A stretch of 64,000 nt of DNA, from contig OU342632.1 of assembly GCA_910589415.1 (NCBI GenBank), positions 36,655,637-36,719,636 on the forward strand, given 5' to 3'. The translations under genes and the position numbers were made by a program. Every line of letters begins with the position of its first letter. Within the stretch, counting starts at the first letter, position 1. The DNA comes from Malachius bipustulatus (taxonomy: Eukaryota; Arthropoda; Insecta; Coleoptera; Melyridae). A model generated the notes under the pieces. That model worked only from the letters and a program-made list of their open reading frames with translations, searched no databases and was not told the DNA's origin. This document shows, one piece after another, positions 35,651-47,092 of this stretch.

Positions 35651-37430
35651 CATTGCATCAGTGAAGACGATTTATAAACTTTCTTTTACATTTTTTATGA
35701 ATTTTCTGAAATGGAATGTTCGATTTCGCCGATTTTTATTACCAGTAAATGTTTGTTTTTCATGTGCCCAATTCAAATACACTATAGAGGTATGTATAAT
35801 AATTCATATACATCTGCTAATTCCTCGAACGTCTCGGTTTGTCAGAAAGATAAAAATCCGCCAGCTACTCATAGTTTAATTGATGTGTGAGTATAAAACA
35901 GTACGTGGTTGCACAAAAAGTGTTTCAATTGCTATATGTAAAATGAAAATGGCATCACGCAAGGCTTCAAGGCATCTAACATGAAAGTTTTATGAATTAT
36001 TTGTGTTGATTTCACATCAATAAACAAAATTATAGAGGATAGCATTATTTGCTGAATAATACGCAATCCCCGATGCGCTGTCTAAATTACTGACTTTATC
36101 TTTACCTAGTAATCTTTAATGAATTTATATTTTTACGGATATAAATTTGTTTTCACATTATTTATGGAAAGATATTTCATTGTGCGTTTCATATACATAT
36201 CTGAGTTCTTGAACAATTTAACATTATACATGAAGATTCGCCAGCTCATGCATAATAATAATTAACAATCAATTATTATTATAACTTTGCTCAAGAACTA
36301 GGTATGGGATATTTTTATTATCCACTAATTACCTACTTGTATATTTTGTGCTCGTTTCTCCTTCCGGGTAGAAGTAAAAGCGCAATAATTATTAAGCCTT
36401 ACAAAATCAGGATTAGCCGACCATAGTTGACTCGGGCGGAAAATCCGTTGGGAAGGTCTTTTGGATTGTATAGGTACGTGATGCATCCTACGTTGTGTTC
36501 TCTTTAATAGAAGAATTCTTTGATTTGCAGGTTTATATGGTGGAAACTTTGAAAGTTTGTTCCGAAGAAATGGCATTTCGACCGCCGAAAGTTATAGTGG
36601 GCGGGTCAAAATTCTGTTGAAGAAATCCACGCAAAATAACTTTTTCACTCCAAAAATTAATTATATCTACTGTACCTATCTCGAATACGGTAACAGCTAC
36701 AGAGGAGCCTATTACAGTTCTGAACTTGTCATGTTCTTAACGCCTGACAAGAAATTTTTATTAAAATCGCAGAGAAAAATATTCTCGAAAATTTTGCACT
36801 GTAGTGTGCGAAATGATCATTAAAAAAATCGATGTCTTCAGAATGGGACCTAATTTCGTGTGAGTACAACTGACAGCTGACTGCAAGGTGAATCAGGAAA
36901 ACAATACGGCTGGACCATAAAGTTTTCTTATAAAACGGAAAAGGAATTTCAAACAGCCCAAAATTCGCGCGATATTTTCAAAATGCGTATATCCCGAGAA
37001 CGAGAAATCGTGCGACAAAATCATATCCATTTTCGGGATCACCATTGTTCATGCGTCCTCGAGCAAGTTTCCATGTTATCCCTATCCAAGAATTTTTTTC
37101 GGCAAAATTGTTTTTTTTTTTGCCGATTGGCAGATTTTCATCATAAATAATAATCTCATCCACGGGAATCGTTTCTCAAATGCAATTCAACTTAAGGACA
37201 TGAAAAAATTACGCAAAAGATGCCTTTGTATGGCGTTATAGCATTATACTCGCATGTTTTAATGAAGTTTTTTAAATAAAATTTGTTTAACACATTCTAA
37301 TAAAAATACACTAATTTTGGGGAGCCCTGACTTTCAATAAAAAACCCAGACCATTAAATTAATAAGTTGAAAGACCCTTGGTGAGTTGGCCTGGTCCATT
37401 ATGAAATAAAGTATGAATATCGATATACTA
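35651..37430. other. AT-rich intergenic
   Basis: No gene or structured repeat recognised. Short ORFs here show no family motif. Confidence 0.4.
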
Positions 37431-38215
37431 TTTTTCCAACATTTAGAGGTATTATGGTAAATATGGCGCTCGAAAGTCCAAGTACAGCCACCAGGACAAG
37501 TCTTGCTTGAAGTCCAAGTGCAACCACCAGGACAACTAGTCTTGCTTGAAGCTCAAGTACAACCACCAGGAGTTGCTCGAAAGATTTCTCAATCAAATGT
37601 GTGAAGCACACTGAATAAGGAAAAGCAAATGCATTTCTTTCATCTCCCAACATCTAGACTCTAAAGGTTGGAGCAAATATGGCGGTCGAGGGTACAAGTA
37701 CAGCCACCAGGACAAGTCTTGCTTGAAATCCAAGTACAACCACCAGGGCAAGCCTAGCTTTCTCCAAGATTTTTCATTCGAATGTGTGAAGCACGCCGAA
37801 GAAGAAAATGCAAATTCATCCCTTTCATCTTCCAATATCTAGAGGTATAGTAAATATAGCGGTCGAGAGTCTAGTACGACCGCCAAAGACAACAAGTCTT
37901 GCTTGAAGCTCAAGTACAACCACCAGGAGTTGCTTGAAGATTTCTCAATCAAATATGTGAAGCACACTGAAGAAGGAAAAGCAAATGCATCCCTTTCATC
38001 TTCCAACATCTAGACTCTAAAGGTAGAGTAAATATGGCGGTCGAGAATCCAAGTACAACCGCCAGGATAACTAGTGCTGCATGAAGTCCAAGTACAACCA
38101 CCTGACTTGCTTGAAAATTTCTCAATCAAATGTATGAAGTACGCTGAAGAAGGAAAAGCAAATGTATCCCTTTCATCTGCAGAGACTTCAGCGGCTCGAA
38201 CTTGGAGATGAAGTC
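37431..38215. repeat. Tandem array, about 178-bp unit, four copies
   Basis: The anchor GTAAATATGGCGGTCGAGAG (variants) starts at about 37457, 37673, 37850 and 38028, giving steps of 216, 177 and 178 bp. The first unit is longer by one extra 39-bp sub-repeat of the type CAAGTACAACCACCAGGACA. Each unit ends with GAAGCACACTGAAGAAGG and CCCTTTCATCTTCC words. Units differ by a few percent. Confidence 0.85.
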
Positions 38216-38389
38216 CCATGTCTAATTTTTTGTAGGTGAATTACACTTCTTACCAGCTCAATTCCCAAACTTTTATTTGCTGACGAAGCGTCTTTCTCAT
38301 GCGATGTCGTTACAATTTTGAAAAATTCACACACTTGGTCTCACGCCTCTGTTTAGCATCACTCGCATCGCAACATAAGTTTTCGTTGA

Positions 38390-38960
38390 ACATTTAGTAT
38401 GGGATGGTAGATGACACCTTATGGTATTGCAATAATTGGGATGCATCAATACTACGACCTAGAAGATCTTTTGTGTCTCTCCTTCTGGTGACTATTGAAT
38501 TATAGCAACCCATCCAGTTCCAGTACTCGGAGGAGATTAGGGGTTTTGATGGGTCTAAAGAGGGTAAGACTTTTTCCGCTGGTTGGTAAAGACCTAGATA
38601 GTGAATTTTCTTTGTTGTACTGCATATGTTACTCGACGAGGAAATATTTTGGGGCTTCGTTCCCATCCATACAGAATTTACAGGTTTGGTCAATTTTGCT
38701 AAAGTGTGCTCCGAGTTTATAACGTCCTGTGAGTAAGTTTCATTCTCAAAACGTTTCTATTGAGTTTGATCCAGGCTTCAAATCTATTTTGGTTGTATTT
38801 CCTAAACATTAATTTTGCCTGTCTTAATCCTGGAAGGTCTTTCCCGAGGTTTTCTCTTTGAGTTTGCTCTTTTTTCTTTATTTTGCCTCTGAGAACAGCT
38901 CCTACTCCATGGCACCTTGATAGTGTCATACTTTTTCGATATGAGTTTAAATCCATTTCC
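38390..38960 (-). mobile_element. Non-LTR retrotransposon 3' fragment (C-terminus of ORF2)
   Basis: On the - strand, frames read KDLPGLRQAKLMFRKYNQNR and NRNVLRMK followed by a shifted frame with CKFCMDGNEAP. This is the linker and Cys/His knuckle after RNase H in I/R1-clade ORF2. Multiple frameshifts. The tandem array 37431-38215 lies where its 3' tail would be. Confidence 0.6.
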
Positions 38961-38984
38961 TTTAAACGATTTTGTTTGCATCAA

Positions 38985-39280
38985 CTATCAGATGTTCAAA
39001 ATGCCAATCGTAGAGACCTTCACTATCAATCAACAGGATGGAACCCCGCCACACTATTCCCGAGAAGTTAGGGATTATTTTAACGATTCAATCAATGGAT
39101 TGGTTGTGCTGGTCCGCATTCCTGGCCCAACAGGTCCGTGGACCTTATTGGTCTTCAATTATTATGTTTGGGGTCGTATGAAAGACATGGTTTACAGAAC
39201 TAGGGACGAGTTACGAGAGGGTCCTTGTATTTTAATGCTTGTTATTCTTGACCTCGTTCTTGACACTGGCCAAAGTGTGC
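38985..39280 (+). mobile_element. Frameshifted IS630/mariner-type transposase fragment
   Basis: QQDGTPPHYSREVRDYFND matches the second catalytic Asp region (QDGAPPH) of DDE transposases of this superfamily. Downstream, in shifted frames, come remnants resembling GPTGPW and the YVWGRMKDMVY block. Inactive. Confidence 0.7.
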
Positions 39281-39369
39281 TACGCGATTTAAGGTACACA
39301 TTTTGTAGCATTTTTCCTGTCCTTTCAGTCAGAGTCATTTCAGTCATTCTTTTCAATCAGAGTTGATTG

Positions 39370-40835
39370 GAAAATCTGCTTTTCTGCTAACAAAAGCAAT
39401 TTTTTTTTCAAGCATGGTTATCTGGCATGTATATTTTCGTAATTGTTGGCTGACATATTTAGACTCAAAATTTGGAACTTTTGTTTTGCCTAATGTTGTA
39501 TTCGCAAAAAAATCGTATGACATTTTGACTTGTTAAATTTTGTATTGATGGGATATCTGATTGGCTCAAACTTGATCTTAGTCCAATTTCTTGGAGCTTT
39601 TAGCTAAGTGCTCCAAGCTACCAGAATACAAAAGTTATTAAGTCAAATTTCACAAAAATGTTTTTGGAAATATCTACAATCTTACAATCTTTTCCAGACA
39701 CGCTAAAACTGCTTCTGTGTATTTTTGCATTTATACAGTCTAAACATTTTGTAATTTCTATAAAAATTCCCATAAATATCAAAGGTTTCTCTGAGTAATT
39801 AAATACATATTTATTTTATTTATGACCTTTTCAATAAATCCTTTACAGGCTTTCCAATTACATATAAAATTACCTCCAATGTTTATTATGTTCTTTTATT
39901 ATATTCATTTTATAAAGTTTTCTGTATTTATTAATATTTTTTTCTTTCAAGTTGTCAATTTCATGATTTATTTCTCATTATATGTTTAGTATTAACGCAT
40001 TTCTTACTATTGCATTGTTGGCATGCGGGTCATGATTGTCTGCTTGATGCGTGAAGCTATAACAATGTCACAAACCTGGAAGACACGGGCTCATTATATT
40101 TTTTCCGTAAGATTAATTAAGTATGACATAATGTAGGTAATAATTGTACAAACAACACTTAATTCCAAAGTCGTTGCGTATAAAAAAACATCAATTACAT
40201 CTATTTATACTTTTCATTGTTATGTAGCATGTTATGCCGGAACAAGAACAATATCTGTGTCAAAAGCTTGTCACACCTCTGTAAAAATCGCAAGGCTCTA
40301 AATGAGTTCATAAATGAGTTCATACGCTGAATAATTTCATGAAGAGCAATTTCTCTCTCCTTGGATCATGAAAAAGCTGCCGCAATTACTGATGCAATCG
40401 GCGACAGGTTGTTAATAATAATCCCTGCTGCATTTCAATGCAGACTTGCTCGAAATGCGAACCCGATCCAGGAATTTCGCTTTTGAGAAAAAAATATAAG
40501 ATATACACATCCTGGCAGTTACCTTTACATTAAGCAGTCAGAACGCTCTATGCATTTCAATTGGCGATTGTTTCTTTTGATGCTTGTCTTATGTTTGATT
40601 GTTTGTTTCTGTACCATCTTGACTGATGGAAACTTCATATCTCTTCGCATGTCATGCCGGGATATAGTGTGATCAAGACAAATCACTTAGAAATAATATT
40701 GACAGATAATTTGCAGCATGCGTGTTGGAAATGTGAAACTGGTTTCATTCATGACTTACATCAGTGCAGAGGAAGTTTAGATAAGGAAAAAACCTCCTCT
40801 GCTAAGTATGATGCATAGCTATAACTTGTTACGGA
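39370..40835. other. AT-rich intergenic
   Basis: No ORF, palindrome or recognised repeat stands out. Confidence 0.4.
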
Positions 40836-40836
40836 C

Positions 40837-41268
40837 TCAAAAAGGTAAATATGAAGTATTGAAGGTACGTGATGAGGTTATTTGGTGTAGTGCAGTCTCT
40901 ATAATGTGGATAAGACTTATATACACACAAGTTCTGGTAAGGCAAGCAATATGGGTTTTATGATGCGAAGAAATTTTTTGGGGATCTAACCCAGGTTTTT
41001 TCTGCATACATGTCAGTGTTTCGGGACCGCCGTTCTCTACATCGTTGGGAATACGATTTTCGTAATTTCTCGGGTCTATCCTTCCACTGACAAAAAAAAT
41101 TATCGGATTCACATGCTCTACATTGATGGAAGTGAGGAGGAGCACCATCGTGCAAGTACCAAATAAGAGTATACCTCTCACTAAGGGAACATTATCTTCT
41201 GGCAGTTTGAGAAATTGAGGTCAGAAAGGTGTAGTTGAGATTTTGCCCTTTACTGTGCGGACACCCTG
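40837..41268 (-). mobile_element. One-ended IS630/mariner-type transposon remnant
   Basis: The right boundary is CACCCTG at 41262-41268 (CAGGGTGTCCGCACAG on the - strand). About 100 bp inward the - strand reads WYLHDGAPPHFHQC, the second catalytic Asp motif, then decays. The other end was not found. Confidence 0.6.
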
Positions 41269-41269
41269 T

Positions 41270-42178
41270 ACAATACAATATAAAATATGTATGTACCTAC
41301 ATAATATTATTTACCGTACATATTTCTAAAAAACACTATGTTATGTAGGTAGGTACTTCATTGTTATAAACAACATCAATCCTCGCAAATGATAAAATAA
41401 CAAAAAGCTTTATGGTTCGTTTCATTTTAAATTAATTTTATTGTGCCATTGAAGATGATCTTCTGTATGTTAAATAAGTTTTTTTATTGTTATTTATAGT
41501 ATAGAAATGAAAATAAATGGCATTGTGATTCCATTGTGATTTTCACACAGGAACAGACATCTGTACACATAATAACTATCTACTTATTTAGTTTTTCTAA
41601 TTGATTTAATAATAGGTTTATATCTCATAACTGCGTGTTCAATTTCGACTTTGCTATAATAGATACCTCGAGGTATTGAACATCATGCAGAAGAAATATG
41701 CAGATACGCATATACTGATTATTATATCTCAATTTTACCACTACTATTATCTCTGCAGCACAAAATAATTAATTAACACAAATAACAATTAACACAAATA
41801 AATACATAAAATACAAAGTAATAACAATATTTACAAAAATTTCTTCTCTTCATAATAATTCACGCTAGATTATATACGAACACGAAGAATTGGAAGAAAC
41901 CAGTCGTACACGATAAAACTGATTGGTCTTTCTCTTTATACAGAATAGTTTCCTACGATCTATAGATTTAGATCGACATCTAACGATTTAACTTAATAGG
42001 CCCATGAAAACGTTCTCATTTGACGACCGATCGACATGAATCATGAATCAATAAATAAAGCCTCGAGTGGTCCATCCCTCCTGGACTCCAGCCATTTCAT
42101 GTAATGACGGAAAACATCCTGATGGATTTTAAAGTTTGGTCCATGGGAAAATGATCGGTAATCAGTGTGGGATGTATA
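41270..42178. other. AT-rich intergenic
   Basis: No gene or element recognised. Confidence 0.4.
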
Positions 42179-43144
42179 CAGGGTGTCCGGTAAGTACCTC
42201 CTAATCTCTCGGGAGCATACAGGGGAGGTCAAAATAAACCTAGTCTGCCATAAAAAAAACATTCCTAGAGTGTCCCTAAACGGAGATACAGAGCCTCAAA
42301 ATGGTACCCTAAGATTTACTTTTTTGGCTCTAACTTTTGAACCGACCTGTATATTTTGATGAAATTTTTTTTTTTTATAGAGGCCATAAAGACTCATTAA
42401 GCCATATCAGAGTGGATGTTTGACGTCCTAAAGGAAGTCAGGAACGGACTTACCACCACACTCATTGTGTCAAAGTTTTGACAGGTGTCATTTTACAGAG
42501 CTGAAAACTTATTTTTTAAATACGTTGGTCATTCATCTTCACAAAAGGTACTCTTAATTTATTTCGATAAAACTAGCGGTTCTCAAGATAAATCGACTTT
42601 TATGCGAATTTTGATCAAGTTCCGTCAATAGCAATCCATTATGTAGGTAGGTTTATCAACATGAACCTGATTTTTACCTGTTTGTGTTTAGCATCAGTAA
42701 CTTTTGAGTGTTTCGCATACCTAAAAACCGATTTATCTCGAAAACCGTCAGTTTTACCGAAATAAATTAAGAGCACCTTTTTTAAAGATGAAGTATTAGA
42801 CTATTCAAAAAAATAGTTTTTAGCTCTGTAAAGTGACACCTGTCAAAATTTAGACTCAACGAGTATGATGGTAAGTCCGTTCCTGTCTTCCCTGACGACG
42901 TCAAACATCGACTTTAATATGGCCTGATGGCTCTCTGTAGCCTCTATAAAGTGTTTAAATTCCATCCAATTATACAGGTCGGTTCAAAACTTAGAGCCAA
43001 AAAAGTAAATTGCGGGGCACCCTTTTAGGGCTCCATATCTCCGTTTGGGGACACTTTAGGAAAAAATTTTTTATGACAGACTAGGTTTTTTTGACCTCCC
43101 CTGTATGCTCCCGAGAGATTAGGAGGTACTTACCGGACACCCTG
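42179..43144. mobile_element. Palindromic CAGGGTGTCCGGTAAG element
   Basis: CAGGGTG at 42179 and CACCCTG at 43138-43144, TA on both sides. Arms of more than 400 bp are inverted copies with moderate divergence; for example the left AAGTACCTCCTAATCTCTCG is mirrored at about 43110-43130. No ORF. A truncated relative lies at about 21765. Confidence 0.85.
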
Positions 43145-43209
43145 TATTTAAGAAATTTAATCCATTGATCATTGATTGGTCAGAAAGTAGTATTCCAGTG
43201 ATCTCCAAT

Positions 43210-43940
43210 TTGTGCCATCTCCCTTAGGTCACGGTAGCTCTCCATCCTTTCTTTCTTATATAAACGATCTACTCGAAAGAACAAAAAACCCAATATACAG
43301 TTTTGCCGATGTCAGTACACTTCTTATATCTTCCTATACCAAAGAGATGCGCTAACATCTGCCATCGACGCACATTTTCGCAGAAAGCAGGAAGTCTCAA
43401 TACTTAACAAAGATCTACAAGAGATTCTAGCTTGAGGTGAAGAAATCAGGCGCAGTGTAATGCTGGGAAAACACATCTTCTCCAAAAAAGTCAACGTTGT
43501 GGAGCCAGATATGGTAATGGCGCGACATTCTTCTTCCATCGTCATCTCTTCGTTTGCTTGGCGTGAGTCTGGGAGCGAACATGTCTTAGCATGATCATGC
43601 TGCGGGTTTGACGAAGAGGGCTTCTCAAAAAATTGGAACACTCTTCCGCACGAAGAAATTTTATAAACCTCAACATGTAGGTACCTACTGTTCACATATT
43701 TGGAGCTCAGCTTCTAAACACACGCTGAGGTTACTTGACTCCATCCAGAAAAAGAGCCATCCACTTGAACGATGGAGGGCAACATCGTTTGTTATGATAT
43801 TTTTTGCAGAAATTTATCTCCAAACTTCTTCAGAATTACTCCAGTAGGCTCATGTCTTTTAGAAGAAACGCATTTCTACTATTTAGACTATTTTGAGAGC
43901 ATTGAACTGAACCAAGTTATCAGAGCGCAAATATAAAATA
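43210..43940 (+). mobile_element. Non-LTR retrotransposon fragment (reverse transcriptase)
   Basis: The frame reads YINDLLERTKNPIYSFADV at about 43255-43315. This is the RT catalytic region, in which the family FADD/YADD is FADV here, so the second Asp is lost. Farther on come CSHIWSSASKHTLRLLDSIQ and a decayed SSEL block. Jockey/RTE-like; frameshifted and inactive. Confidence 0.8.
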
Positions 43941-44249
43941 GCCCTTCAGTCAGAATTGATACTATCCACGCCATGTTGTCTGATGGTAGGGATATTCGGG
44001 AATTTGGCAGTTTTCGGGAATGTAAAGTCCGTGTAGAGAGTAACTGTCTTTGGCAGAACCGGCGAAACAGTTCAATTCCCTTGGGGAGTAAATAGTGGTC
44101 AACCCCGCCCTACCCTCTCTCGTTCCAGAGGCGGATCCAGTTAAGTGGAGGCCCCAAGGGGTATAGATGTTGGGGTCCTTATTTTTTAGCACCACTGGTT
44201 AAAAAAAACTTTATGGTCACTTTGGGGGCCAGCCTCAGGGGGTCTTTAA
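43941..44249. other. GC-richer unassigned stretch
   Basis: Relatively GC-rich intergenic sequence with an AGGCGGATCCAG-type word near 44131 that may be a transposon end. Nothing firm. Confidence 0.3.
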
Positions 44250-44251
44250 TA

Positions 44252-44965
44252 CAGGGTGTTCTGCAAGCTCTATGACAAACTTTGACAGATGGTAGGTTGC
44301 TTGATTTTAAACATATTTTTTTTTAATAAACATGGGTCCGATTCGTTTTTGTTTAGAAGTTACAAGCATTTAACCTTTATTAACAATCAACAATAAAAAT
44401 TTAAATTAAATGATAATCACAAAACTTAAGACTATAAAAATTGTTCGAAATGTCCACCCTCAGCTTGAATGCAAGCCTCACATCGACGAACTAAAGATTC
44501 GGTCACTCGAAGAATGAGATTTGGATCATTTCTTATTTGGTTAGCTGCATCTAGAATTCTTTCAAGTAACTGCTGATGGGTAGCCATTTCAACGTGGTAG
44601 ACCAGCTGCTTCATGTGTCCCCATAAATAAAAATCCAGAGGATTCAGATCGGGAGAACGAGGTGGCCATGATATTGGACCTCCTTGACCTATCCATTTAT
44701 TCGGGAAATGTTCATTTAGCCAAGCAGCAACTTGTCTTCCTCTATGTGGTGGTGCACCGTCATGCTGATACCACATATTTTGAATAATATTGAGTTGCAC
44801 GTCATCAATAAACTCTAAAAGGTCGTGTTCTAAGAAATGTCTCTTTAAATGCTTGTAACTTCTAAACAAAAACGAATCGGACCCATGTTTATTAAAAAAA
44901 ATATGTTTAAAATCAAGCAACCTACCATCTGTCAAAGTTTGTCATAGAGCTTGTAGAACACCCTG
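44252..44965. mobile_element. Internally deleted DD41D IS630/mariner-type transposon
   Basis: CAGGGTG 44252 and CACCCTG 44959-44965 with TA on both sides. Terminal inverted repeats are about 120 bp and nearly identical. Between them the - strand encodes the transposase C-terminal part. Same ends as the 52504-53056 palindrome. Confidence 0.9.
44432..44935 (-). pseudogene. DD41D transposase, C-terminal fragment
   Basis: A 167-aa open frame. The first 31 residues are only the terminal inverted repeat read through. The rest has YQHDGAPPH (second Asp), WPPRSPDLNPLDFYLWGHMK (third Asp in NPLDF) and the C-terminal GGHFEQFL. I count 41 residues between these two Asp, the DD41D spacing reported for rosa/VISITOR-type elements. 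The helix-turn-helix region and the first catalytic Asp are missing, so it cannot be active alone. The frame itself has no stop, suggesting a fairly young deletion copy. Confidence 0.88.
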
Positions 44966-45795
44966 TATAGGCGCCTCAACTATTCGCCGCGTCCTTAATG
45001 ATTTTAAAATAGATTTTTAGAAAAAAATCTTTGGAAGTTTGGAATTGATAATTTGCGCCACCGTTCGAATCGAGGCGCTTAGGGATCTTCCGCTGCCGAG
45101 AGGAAGAGTTGATTCATCAATTTGGCAACTTTTGAATTGCGTCTTCACCTTTTTTCCAAATTGTTTCAAATTTGGAATCCAGTGCTGCTTACAAAAGAAA
45201 GCCCACCGCTCTTTTTCACAATTTTTCACCATCGATGACACTCAACAAATCGGCGTTTTGTATAATAATTCCTTGTTTAGGATTTTGATCCTATCAAAGA
45301 TTTCTATCATTGTTGTTAGAAGAAAAAAGAACGAAAAACTCGATTTTGGACCTTGATCCATGAGTTTACGCGGAGTTTATACTGGTGAAAAAGAAAAGAG
45401 GGAATAACAGATGGTGACTGGTGACTACGCCATACCCACAACAGTGCTTCCTCCGGCCCTGGTCATCGGCGAAATCCTAAATCTGGTTTGATGTCAAGCT
45501 GATTTCTATAAAAAAGGATTAGACTTGGTAACTGAGCTCTGGAGCACTCATAAGTTGTTGGCATCACAACCGAAATATGAATATGACCGTTCTACATGCA
45601 GGTAAATAAATTTATCGACGTTAAAGGGGGCGCGAATTCGAGAGACCCCAACGCCGCAGGTGAACATTTTTTCAGTGTTCAAGGTCACGCAATTTTCCAT
45701 TAGTTGAAAATGTCAATTTTGGGCAACTATAATTGTAGCTCCCACCCCTCTCTTTTTATTTTTATTTATGGGTGTTTTTACCTGTCTTTGATATA
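44966..45795. other. Intergenic
   Basis: No convincing ORF or element. Overlapping short frames on both strands at 45017-45356 have no recognised motif. Confidence 0.35.
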
Positions 45796-46384
45796 CAGGG
45801 TGTCAATTTGAAAACTTGCCACCCTCAAATTCTTCCTTGAAAATCAAAGAAATCCCGAAACAGGTCAATTTTTAAATTTAATTTATGTTCTATTGACGTA
45901 AAAATATTTTAAACAGGGTGTTCCTTGACTCAGTAATAACGACATTGTCTATTTTTTAAACGGGACACCCTGTATATTATTACATTTTCAGATTGTCTGA
46001 GAAAATCCAGTAGGAATGGTTTCTACAGTTGCAGCTTATTCCGATATCTGTAGCCTGTGGCCGTTTTCAAAACAAGCTGCTTTGAAAATGAAAAACTGCG
46101 ATTTTCATTTGTTTATAACTCGTAAGCTAATCAGTTTGAACTGCAACTGTGAAGACAATTTTTATTGCATTTTCTCAGACAATCTGAAATTGCATTAATA
46201 TAGTGTCCCATTCAAAAAAATATACCATATCGTCATTACTGTATAGAATTTTTCACCCTGTATAGAATTTTTTACGTCAATAGAACGTAAATTACATTAA
46301 AAAATTGACCTGTTTCGGGATTTCTTTGAAAAAAATTTTTCAAGGAAGAATTCGGGGGTGGAAACTTTTCAAATTGACACCCTG
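45796..46384. mobile_element. Concentric palindrome with 59-bp end modules
   Basis: Outer CAGGGTGTCAATTTG (45796) to CACCCTG (46378-46384), TA on both sides. A second shell runs from CAGGGTG 45914 to CACCCTG 46254-46260. The stretch 45914-45972 is itself bounded by CAGGGTG and CACCCTG (59 bp); its mirror is 46201-46260. Next inward is TATTATTACATTTTCAG, also found in the 54802-55655 palindrome. Not coding. Confidence 0.8.
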
Positions 46385-46407
46385 TATAGTGTGAAACATC
46401 GTGTGAA

Positions 46408-46725
46408 ACGCACTTATGGAATAAAATTCACTATTCAGAGAAAAAAGTTTTTGAAAAAAGCTCACACACCTCAACTTTAAATTTTTATTTAGCATTTTTT
46501 TAGCCGCAATTTGAATTTTTACCCCCATCGCTCTCTAATATATACAGGGTCCTATTTAAAAAAAATATGACCACAAGGTGGGGGTGAGAGCCGTAGAGGT
46601 AAAAAATCAAAATGAGGCTTAAAAATGACAAATAAAAATTTGAAGTTGAGGTGTGTGTGAGCTTTTTTTTAAAACGTTTTTTCTCTGAATAGTGAATTTT
46701 ATTCCATGAGGGGCTTTCACGCTTA
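46408..46725. mobile_element. Palindromic repeat, 320 bp
   Basis: Arms 46413-46494 and 46631-46707 are inverted copies (ATGGAATAAAATTCACTATT at the outer edge). CAGGGTCCTATTT lies in the spacer near 46544. The usual CAGGGTG ends are missing, so it is probably an internal or end-lost copy. Confidence 0.65.
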
Positions 46726-47092
46726 TGTTATATTCAAGTTGTTCTTTATTTCTGTCTTGATTTTTCTCCTGCGAGACCCCTTTTAGGGCCCGTTTCATAA
46801 TAACATTAAAATTACATTAAAATAATTTAAAGTGTACCTACTTATTTCTCTTTGGTTGCGTTGTTTTTAACAATAGTTTGAAGAGGGTTTAATAACTTAA
46901 AAACTACTAAAATTTATTTTGAGAAGTAACAAAAGATAAACATGCGGTTCGAATTTTCACCCCGAATAAAATCATCTCTGTAAAGGATGGTCCCCATCAT
47001 TTATGTGATATCTATACCCCGAAATAAGAGGTTAATTTCAAAGATAAAAAATTGAGACTTTGAAGATTCATGTCATGTACCTAATTAATATA
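46726..47092. other. AT-rich spacer between palindromes
   Basis: No feature recognised. Confidence 0.35.

Noticed and set aside
36325..36823. ORFs of about 85 aa on both strands
   Set aside because: No family motif, no splice context, and AT-rich flanks; likely chance.
37399..38219. Leucine/valine-rich ORFs on the - strand resembling membrane proteins
   Set aside because: They are translations of the 178-bp tandem repeat and change frame between units.
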